DNA of 8,201 nucleotides from Phycisphaerales bacterium (GTDB lineage Bacteria > Planctomycetota > Phycisphaerae > Sedimentisphaerales > Anaerohalosphaeraceae). The stretch is from positions 1 to 8,201 of the forward strand of contig DSDR01000381.1 of NCBI GenBank assembly GCA_011048645.1, read 5' to 3'. How positions within the stretch are numbered: position 1 is the first letter of the stretch; each line of letters begins with the position of its first letter. Positions 1 through 5,712 of the stretch are shown piece by piece. Below the pieces are notes generated by a model that made no database searches, had not been told where the DNA came from, and saw only the letters and a program-made list of their open reading frames with translations. Both the position numbers and the translations under genes were made by a program.

Positions 1-530
1 CGGAAAGCCTGGGCAAGCGAAATGACCTGAAGGGCAATGAGGTCTGCATCGGTCCCACGCCGGTCAAAGCACTGGGCACAACCGACCAGCACAGTCAGGT
101 ACAGCTTTATCGCGAAGGCCCGAACGACAAACTGTTTACCTTTTTGCAGGTGGACCGATTCAATCGGGATGTAATCATCGGGCCGGCGCCGAAGAATGCG
201 CCGGAACTGAGCTATCTGGCCGGACAACCAATGTCCCGATTGCTGAATGCTGAAAAAGTCGCCACCGAATACGCCCTGCTGCACGACAAACGACCGTGTC
301 TGACGGTTTTGTTTGACGCGATTGACGCCGGGACCGTCGGCCAATTCATTTATCTGTTTGAAGTGACCACCTCGCTGGCCGGGCTGCTGTTTGATATTAA
401 CGCCTATGACCAGCCGGCGGTGGAATTGGGCAAAGACGCGACCTTTGCCCTGATGGACAAACCGGGCAGCGAGGCGCTGGCCGAGAAAATTCGACCGTTG
501 GCCATAATGGACCAGTCGTTTATGAGTTAA
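1..530 (+). CDS. pgi: Glucose-6-phosphate isomerase, C-terminal part (5' end outside window)
   Basis: Catalyses the reversible conversion of glucose 6-phosphate to fructose 6-phosphate in the cytoplasm (glycolysis and gluconeogenesis). The frame is open from base 3 and gives about 175 residues before TAA at 528-530. It starts in the conserved ESLGK segment; the Glu at 3-5 corresponds to the family's catalytic base (the MESNGK region of animal enzymes). It continues through TPVKALGTTDQHSQVQLY, whose His at 90-92 is the ring-opening histidine, and through EGPNDK. Near the C-terminus, AVELGK carries the conserved active-site lysine at 432-434. The sequence resembles the shorter Bacillus/Thermotoga-type enzyme (about 450 residues) rather than the long E. 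coli type. The TTG at 144 is internal, not a start. It lies 45 bases before the guanylyltransferase gene on the same strand, so the two are probably co-transcribed. Identification is secure; only the missing N-terminus limits it. Confidence 0.96.
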   Translation, partial: ESLGKRNDLKGNEVCIGPTPVKALGTTDQHSQVQLYREGPNDKLFTFLQVDRFNRDVIIGPAPKNAPELSYLAGQPMSRLLNAEKVATEYALLHDKRPCLTVLFDAIDAGTVGQFIYLFEVTTSLAGLLFDINAYDQPAVELGKDATFALMDKPGSEALAEKIRPLAIMDQSFMS

Positions 531-560
531 GCATTGGTATCGGAGTTTTACTTTTTTCGC

Positions 561-565
561 GGAGG
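561..565 (+). promoter_or_regulatory. Ribosome binding site deciding the manC start
   Basis: GGAGG lies ten bases before the ATG at 576. It supports starting there rather than at the in-frame TTG at 534, which has no such site and would add 14 residues ahead of the nucleotide-binding strand. Confidence 0.7.
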
Positions 566-575
566 GCCTTTACGT

Positions 576-1664
576 ATGGAGTTTGCGGTTATTTTGGCAG
601 GCGGAACGGGCAAGCGGCTTTGGCCGCTGAGCCGCCAGAAACGTCCCAAGCAAGTGCTTCGAATTCTGGACGGACAGACCCTTTTGCGTCGCTGCTTTGA
701 ACGGCTGCAACGCAGTTTTGATTTGCGCAATATCCTGGTGCTGACCAATCATGAATTTGTCGATGTAGTGCGCGAAAATCTGCTGGAACTGCCGGAAGAA
801 AATGTCATCGCCGAGCCGACTGTTCGCGATACCGCCGGCGCGATTGGTCTGGCGGCGACGATTCTGAGCAAATATGATCCGGACTCCACCATGGCGGTGG
901 TCACCGCTGACCAGATTCTTGAACCGCCCGAAATCTTTGAAACCGCCCTGCGCACGGCGATATCCTTTGTCAATGAAAATCCCGAAGCCCTGGTCACATT
1001 TGCCGTCAAACCGACGTTTCCGAGTACGCAGTTCGGCTATATCAAGCTGGGCGAAGTCAAGCCCTTTGCCGAATCCCGCGATGCGGTGCGACGCGTCGAG
1101 GCCTTCCGGGAAAAACCGGACGAAGCGACGGCTTACACCTATGTTGAAAGCGACCAATATGTTTGGAATTCGGGAATGTTTGTCTGGAAGAGCCGAACGG
1201 TTCTTGAACAACTTGGCCGTTTTCTGCCGGAATGCCTCGAACCGCTGCGCCATATTCAGACCGATTGGGGAACCGCCAACCAGCAGATCACGCTGAAAGA
1301 ATGGTTCGGACGTCTGCCCAAAATCAGTATTGATTATGCCGTACTGGAAAAGGCAAACGATGTCTATGCCATTGCCTTAAATTGCCGATGGCTTGATTTG
1401 GGGTCGTTCGCGGCGCTGGGCGATATCATCCGCTCCGACGATCATAACAATATCGTTGTGGCCGGCCACAGTGAACTGCTGGACTGCAAAAACAACATCA
1501 TCGTTACGGAAGACAAAGGGCATTTGATTGCGTTAATCGGGCTGGATAATATGATTGTCGCGCACAGTCCGGATGCCACCCTGGTCTGTCCGGCAACTCA
1601 GGCCCATCAACTCAAAGAGCTGTTGGAGCAGATTCAGCGGCACGGACGCGACACATTTTTATAA
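576..1664 (+). CDS. manC: Mannose-1-phosphate guanylyltransferase (short form, no isomerase domain)
   Basis: Makes GDP-mannose from mannose 1-phosphate and GTP in the cytoplasm, supplying mannose or fucose units for surface polysaccharide. The protein has 362 residues from the ATG at 576. The nucleotidyltransferase signature GGTGKRLWPLSR (9-20) followed by PKQ (24-26) is intact. Further family motifs are RDTAGAIGLAA (84-94), YIKLG (155-159), FREKP (177-181), WNSGMFVW (197-204), IDYAVLEKA (252-260) and WLDLGSFAAL (272-281). The last 50 residues (GLDNMIVAHSPDATLVCP) form the usual end of the short enzymes. The C-terminal cupin phosphomannose isomerase domain of bifunctional ManC/AlgA is absent. 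The metal-binding region reads TADQ (110-113) where many relatives have SDH or ADH; the Asp is kept. It sits between pgi and the fusion gene, 8 bases upstream of the latter, so an operon is likely. A related hexose-1-phosphate nucleotidyltransferase is possible but less likely. Confidence 0.93.
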   Translation: MEFAVILAGGTGKRLWPLSRQKRPKQVLRILDGQTLLRRCFERLQRSFDLRNILVLTNHEFVDVVRENLLELPEENVIAEPTVRDTAGAIGLAATILSKYDPDSTMAVVTADQILEPPEIFETALRTAISFVNENPEALVTFAVKPTFPSTQFGYIKLGEVKPFAESRDAVRRVEAFREKPDEATAYTYVESDQYVWNSGMFVWKSRTVLEQLGRFLPECLEPLRHIQTDWGTANQQITLKEWFGRLPKISIDYAVLEKANDVYAIALNCRWLDLGSFAALGDIIRSDDHNNIVVAGHSELLDCKNNIIVTEDKGHLIALIGLDNMIVAHSPDATLVCPATQAHQLKELLEQIQRHGRDTFL

Positions 1665-1672
1665 GAACGATT

Positions 1673-2845
1673 ATGCGATTTTTAGGCGTTGATTTCGGCG
1701 ATAAACGTACCGGATTGGCCGTTTCGGATTCCGATGCGACGCTGGCCAATCCGCACGCGGTCATTGAGACAGACAATGAGCTGTACCTGGCCGAACGGAT
1801 TGCGCAGCTTACGGATGACCTGGCCGTCGATGCAGTGGTGCTCGGATTGCCGTTGAACATGGACGGTACCGAAGGACCGCAGGCAAAACGGGTTCGCGCA
1901 TTTGCGGAAACGCTGTCGAAACTGATATCCAAACCGATCGATTTTTTTGATGAGCGGCTCAGCAGCTACGAAGCCGATTCGCTTTTCCCCCCCGGACAGA
2001 TGACCCGCGGTCAAAAGAAAAAACGCCGCGACGCCGTGGCTGCAGCGGTCATCCTCCAGTCTTTTCTGGACGAGCGGCGGTCGGCGCAGAGGCCCTCGGC
2101 TCAGCCCAACATCATAAGGCTTGCCTCGCCCGATGCGCTGGCTAAGAAGGCGGCCGAAGCATTTATCAACGCGGCCCGCCAGGCCGTTGCCGAACGAGAT
2201 CGATTTTATGCCGCCATTTCCGGCGGAAAAACGCCGCGGCTGTTTTTTGAGCAGTTGGCCCGACCCGACAACATCAGGCAAGTCCCTTGGGACAAGACTT
2301 ACCTCTTTTGGGCGGATGAACGCTGTGTGCCGCCGGATTCGCCGCACAGCAATTACGCCCTGGCGACCGGGACGTTCCTAAAGACCGTTCCCATCCCGTC
2401 CGAACAGGTCTATCGTATCCACGGCGAGTATGACGATTGCGTCAAGGCGGCCGATATCTATGAGACGGTGTTGCGTTATGCCTTTGCCGCCGAAGAAGGC
2501 TCTGTACCCTGTTTTGATGTGATTGTTCTCGGGCTGGGACAGGACGGCCACATTGCCTCGCTGCTGCCGAACGATCCGGGCGTATCGGTCGTCGACGATC
2601 TGACCTGGCCGGTGTTTACCGAATCAAATTTCAATCGCGTGACCCTGACCGCTCCGGTCTTGCAGCACGCCCGCCGTCTGATCGTCTTGGTTCAAGGAGA
2701 GCAAAAGGCCGAGATTCTCCGCGATCTGATCTCCGGTTCGCCCGATCCGGGCCGTTATCCGGCGTATGTCTTATGGCCCGTACTGGAGAAAGTACACTGG
2801 CTGGTTGATGAGGCCGCAGCGGCATTGCTCCCAAAAACTACATAA
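1673..2845 (+). CDS. RuvX/YqgF nuclease-fold domain fused to 6-phosphogluconolactonase
   Basis: One uninterrupted 390-residue frame holds two complete, normally separate proteins. Residues 1-135 are RuvX/YqgF, an RNase H-fold family linked to 16S pre-rRNA 5'-end processing and proposed as a Holliday junction resolvase. It has GVDFGDKRTGLAVSD (5-19, Asp7), GLPLNMDGTEG (58-68), DERLSSYEA (93-101, Glu94) and RRDAVAAAVILQ (118-129, Asp120), so the acidic triad is present. Residues 136-145 (SAQRPSAQPN region) form a short linker. Residues 146-390 are 6-phosphogluconolactonase, which hydrolyses 6-phosphogluconolactone in the oxidative pentose phosphate pathway. That part has ISGGKTP (182-188), WADERCVPPDSPHSNY (213-228), FDVIVLGLGQDGHIASLLP (281-299) and VTLTAPVL (323-330). 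Both halves have near-normal length (about 140 and 240). No ATG, GTG or TTG lies in frame at the domain junction, so separate translation of the lactonase is unlikely. The start follows manC by 8 bases with only a weak purine-rich site. Pgi and lactonase both use glucose 6-phosphate-derived sugars, so the lactonase half fits the operon; the RuvX half does not obviously do so. Confidence 0.93.
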   Translation: MRFLGVDFGDKRTGLAVSDSDATLANPHAVIETDNELYLAERIAQLTDDLAVDAVVLGLPLNMDGTEGPQAKRVRAFAETLSKLISKPIDFFDERLSSYEADSLFPPGQMTRGQKKKRRDAVAAAVILQSFLDERRSAQRPSAQPNIIRLASPDALAKKAAEAFINAARQAVAERDRFYAAISGGKTPRLFFEQLARPDNIRQVPWDKTYLFWADERCVPPDSPHSNYALATGTFLKTVPIPSEQVYRIHGEYDDCVKAADIYETVLRYAFAAEEGSVPCFDVIVLGLGQDGHIASLLPNDPGVSVVDDLTWPVFTESNFNRVTLTAPVLQHARRLIVLVQGEQKAEILRDLISGSPDPGRYPAYVLWPVLEKVHWLVDEAAAALLPKTT

Positions 2846-3029
2846 CCGCTCGTCATTCCACACAAACAGCGACCGCCCCATTTCGACGCGCTCGGCACGT
2901 CCCGTTCGCAAACGGTCAGCGCATACGAAGCGACGCAGGGCGAAGAACTCAAAACGTAAAATTCGACAAGATCCCTTTCCTTTCCGGTTTATGTAAAACA
3001 GGCCGCAATCCTGAATGTTCCGATAATAG

Positions 3030-3058
3030 TTGACTTTTAAGGCGTATTTTGCTATGCT
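3030..3058 (+). promoter_or_regulatory. Sigma-70-like promoter for the secreted peptidase gene
   Basis: A -35 element TTGACT (3030-3035) and a -10 element TATGCT (3053-3058) are separated by 17 bases, the optimal spacing. This places transcription start near 3065, about 19 bases before the ATG at 3084. It also argues that the in-frame TTG at 3030 is promoter sequence and not a start codon. Confidence 0.6.
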
Positions 3059-3071
3059 TATATATTCTTAT

Positions 3072-3076
3072 AAGGA
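3072..3076 (+). promoter_or_regulatory. Ribosome binding site of the papain/beta-helix gene
   Basis: AAGGA lies seven bases before the ATG at 3084. It selects the start that puts a clean signal peptide at the N-terminus. Confidence 0.6.
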
Positions 3077-3083
3077 AATACAA

Positions 3084-5381
3084 ATGCAAAAATTTTTGTG
3101 GGGCTTCGGGATTGCTTTCGCTGCAACAGGATTTTACGTGTCTTCCGTCGGCGCCCAGGGCAGACCGGATATCGAAGCTGTTCGTCAGCGCGTCCGCGAT
3201 AAGGGTTATACATTCGAGGTCGGCCCGAATGCGGCGACCGAACACGCTCTGGAAAACCTTTGCGGCACCGTAGTACCGGCGGATTTTACGCAGCGCGTCA
3301 CAAAAGCGGAACCGGCTGAGAGCGAACCGCTGCCTGCTGCTTTTGACTGGCGTAAACTGGACGGCTGTACACCGGTAAAAAATCAGGGCGGCTGCGGCTC
3401 CTGCTGGGCCTTTGCCGCAATGGGAATCGTCGAAAGCCAGTATTTAATCCGAGACGGCGCCGAACTGGATTTGTCGGAACAATGGCTGATTAGTTGCACC
3501 GATGCGGGAAACTGCGACGGGGGATGGTATGGTGCGGCGTTGAACCATATGATCTCGCAGCCGGACTACATCAATAAAATCGGCGCTCCGACGGAAATGC
3601 TCTATCCGTATGAGGCGCGTGATGCGGACTGCGCCGTACCCGCTGAGGCCGGGCGTTATTCCATTACGGAATGGGGCGCCGTCGGGCAGGACATTGAGGC
3701 GATCAAACAGGCAATTATGACCTATGGGCCGGTCGCGGTAACGATTTACGCCAACGATTTGTTTCAGTGCTATATCGGAGGGATTTTTAATGCACACGAA
3801 AGCGGTATGAACAATCACGCCGTCGTACTGGTCGGCTGGGACGATACGCAGGGACAGGAAGGCATTTGGTACCTGCGCAATTCATGGGGCGCCGGATGGG
3901 GCGAAAACGGTTATATGCGGATCGAATACGACCGCAACAACGTCGGCCAGGCGCCCTGCTATGCGGCGCTCACACCCGAAAATGAACCGAACGAACTGCA
4001 TGTGCCCTCGGCGTTTCCCTCGATTTCGGCGGCGATGCAAATGGCCGCGGATCGTGATACCATCATCCTCGCCCCCGGCGTCTATACCGGACCGGAAAAC
4101 ACCAATATTCGCTTTTCGGGCAAGGCGGTCGCGATTCGCTCGATCAATCCCGCCGACAAAGACGTCGTGGCGGCCACCGTCATTGATTGTCAGGGATCCA
4201 ACGAACAGCCAGGCCGGGCGTTTATCTTTGACGGCGGCGAAGGACCGGATGCGGTCGTCAACGGCCTGACGATACGCAACGGCTATCCGCTGGACAATGG
4301 CGGCGCGATCTATTGTTATTTCAGCAGCCCGACCATTAAAAATTGCGTCTTTGAGAACAACACCGCCGCGGGTTATCGCAAAGCCGGCGGCGCGATCGCC
4401 CTGTACAACAGCAATGCACGGATTCTTCGCTGTCGCATTCAGAACAACGCGGCCAGCAGTTTCGGCGGCGGCATCAGTATTCGCGTGAACAGTTCGCCGT
4501 GGATATCCGAATGTGAAATCCTGGACAATACCGCCGGGATGGAAGGCGGCGGACTCTATGCCTGGGTCGATGCGCGCATCACGCTGGAAAACAGCGTCAT
4601 CGCGGGCAATTACGCCGGTCAGGCCGGCGGCGGACTGTTCTTCTACGAGTGCACACCCGCTGATGTCAACGAGGTAACGCCGGCCTCGCAAATCCACTTG
4701 TCCGAAGCAATCGGCCCGGATCCCAACGCGCCGGCGATCGGATTTTGCACCATCGCCGATAATCGCACCGGCGGACTGGGCGGCGGACTTTTCGCGATGG
4801 ACAGTATGGTGCAGCTTCACAACAGCATCGTCTGGAACAATCAGGCCGCCGAGCCGGAAGGCGATCAATTGGCATTGATCGATGACTGGCTGAATCGAAC
4901 GACACTGAAGGTCCGCTATTGCGATGTGATGGGGCTGGATCAGGGGCATTTCATCGACGCCCGGTCGATTCTCCAATGGGACGAGGGCAATTTTGACGCT
5001 GACCCGTTGTTTGCCGACGCAGAAGATGGGCGTAATTATCACCTCAAAAGCGCTGCCGGTCGATGGGACCCGACAGCGGGCGACTGGGTGTTGGATGACG
5101 GCGGCAACTTTGATCCGACCGACGACGAAAACAGTCCGTGTATTGACGCCGGCGATCCGGCGCTGGAGGTGCGCAATGAATTGCGCTGCCACGGCGACCG
5201 AATCAACATCGGCGCTTACGGCGGCACGGAAAAGGCCAGCCGCAGCCCCCATGAAAAATGCTGTATGCAGTGTCTGCCGGGGGATTTAAACTGCGATTGT
5301 ATTATCAATCTGGAAGATCTGGCCATCTTGATGGAAAACTGGCTCAAATGCAATATGCTGCCGCGGCATCATTGCATGTAA
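3084..5381 (+). CDS. Secreted papain-family (C1A) cysteine peptidase with beta-helix and dockerin-like C-terminus
   Basis: A predicted exported protein of 765 residues. Residues 1-24 form a signal peptide: Lys3, a hydrophobic core, and likely cleavage after VGA. Residues 25-83 look like a short propeptide or linker. The C1A peptidase domain spans about 84-295, with the oxyanion Gln101 and catalytic Cys107 in QGGCGSCWAF, His245 in NNHAVVLVGW and Asn266 in RNSWGAGWG; all key residues are present. From about 305 (LHVPSAFPSISAAMQ, APGVYTG) a right-handed parallel beta-helix runs to about 715. It has six GG(A/G)(I/L) turns starting at residues 406, 435, 461, 488, 515 and 566, mostly 26-29 residues apart, each followed by an FxxN-like motif (FENN, IQNN, ILDN, IAGN, IADN, VWNN). 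A Pro-rich insert at 522-549 interrupts the fifth and sixth turns. Residues 733-754 (GDLNCDCIINLEDLAILMENWL region) form a single dockerin-like calcium loop in a Cys-rich tail. The substrate is unknown; cell-surface or extracellular protein breakdown is inferred. It has its own promoter and converges with the minus-strand genes. Confidence 0.9.
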   Translation: MQKFLWGFGIAFAATGFYVSSVGAQGRPDIEAVRQRVRDKGYTFEVGPNAATEHALENLCGTVVPADFTQRVTKAEPAESEPLPAAFDWRKLDGCTPVKNQGGCGSCWAFAAMGIVESQYLIRDGAELDLSEQWLISCTDAGNCDGGWYGAALNHMISQPDYINKIGAPTEMLYPYEARDADCAVPAEAGRYSITEWGAVGQDIEAIKQAIMTYGPVAVTIYANDLFQCYIGGIFNAHESGMNNHAVVLVGWDDTQGQEGIWYLRNSWGAGWGENGYMRIEYDRNNVGQAPCYAALTPENEPNELHVPSAFPSISAAMQMAADRDTIILAPGVYTGPENTNIRFSGKAVAIRSINPADKDVVAATVIDCQGSNEQPGRAFIFDGGEGPDAVVNGLTIRNGYPLDNGGAIYCYFSSPTIKNCVFENNTAAGYRKAGGAIALYNSNARILRCRIQNNAASSFGGGISIRVNSSPWISECEILDNTAGMEGGGLYAWVDARITLENSVIAGNYAGQAGGGLFFYECTPADVNEVTPASQIHLSEAIGPDPNAPAIGFCTIADNRTGGLGGGLFAMDSMVQLHNSIVWNNQAAEPEGDQLALIDDWLNRTTLKVRYCDVMGLDQGHFIDARSILQWDEGNFDADPLFADAEDGRNYHLKSAAGRWDPTAGDWVLDDGGNFDPTDDENSPCIDAGDPALEVRNELRCHGDRINIGAYGGTEKASRSPHEKCCMQCLPGDLNCDCIINLEDLAILMENWLKCNMLPRHHCM

Positions 5382-5433
5382 AATCCGCGACCGTTTTTCA
5401 TCGTCCTCCGTTTGCCGTTACTCGTAAACACGC

Positions 5434-5670
5434 TCACCCAAATAACCCCGGATGGTCCATATGAGCACAAAACGCAAGCCGACTGTCGCTCAAACCGCGG
5501 CCATAGACGGCAATCAGATTGCCCATCTCATCGGTATGGACGCAAATGCCGCGATCCGTGCAGAACTGCTCGATAAAGCGGCGAACGTTATGTTCACGAA
5601 ACGGCGCGGTCGGACAGGCCAGCAGACCGCGGACAATATCAAGATGGTCAGATGATGTTTGTTCGGACAT
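5434..5670 (-). pseudogene. Truncated M42-like metallo-aminopeptidase (N-terminal 78 residues only)
   Basis: The reading begins MSEQTSSDHLDIVRGLL and shows the start of an MH-clan (M42-like) peptidase. It includes PTAPFREHNVRRFIEQF, the stretch DEMGNLIAVYG (about residues 47-57) and LAFCAHMDHPG (about 65-75), where His-x-Asp is the first metal-binding motif. It stops two residues later with TGA at 5434-5436. Complete relatives run to roughly 340-400 residues and need further Asp, Glu and His ligands, all missing here, so the product should be inactive. The other two minus frames past this point read out within at most 26 codons and run into the 3' end of the convergent secreted-peptidase gene. 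A single frameshift therefore cannot restore the protein. It follows the M3 peptidase gene by 42 bases in the same direction, with no clear ribosome binding site. It could be a decayed gene, a deletion scar or an assembly join. The family assignment (M42 versus a related M20/M28 peptidase) is uncertain. Confidence 0.62.
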
Positions 5671-5712
5671 AGGTTAAATCCATCGGCTCGGCAGACGTTG
5701 ATTGACGGCAGG

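Noticed and set aside
534..575. In-frame TTG start giving 14 extra residues to the guanylyltransferase.
   Set aside because: The ATG at 576 has GGAGG at proper spacing and begins right at the nucleotide-binding strand, as in relatives.
2902..2915. Small hairpin, CCGTT with a CGCA loop and AACGG, between the operon and the secreted-peptidase gene.
   Set aside because: The stem has only five pairs and no T-run follows, so it does not qualify as an intrinsic terminator.
2846..2959. A stop-free stretch of 37 codons continues in frame after the lactonase stop codon, and another frame here encodes a very basic peptide.
   Set aside because: The lactonase already ends at its natural C-terminus (VHWLVDEAAAALL). 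No start codon, ribosome site or family motif supports either reading, so it is treated as intergenic.
4300..4810. Recurrent GGCGGCGGACT-type DNA sequence that could look like a direct-repeat array.
   Set aside because: It encodes the GGGL/GGAI turns of the beta-helix at about 81-base spacing, with diverged bases between, so it is protein-level repetition and not a CRISPR or mobile repeat.
3882..5252. Long minus-strand open frame (456 codons) opposite the beta-helix region.
   Set aside because: It is an antisense shadow of a repeat-rich, GC-rich gene, with no recognisable motifs, while the plus strand shows clear domains.
5362..5398. Possible terminator at the end of the secreted-peptidase gene: CGCGG pairing with CCGCG, followed by five T.
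   Set aside because: The five-pair stem has an 18-base loop, overlaps the stop codon, and is separated from the T-run by four bases; too weak to call.
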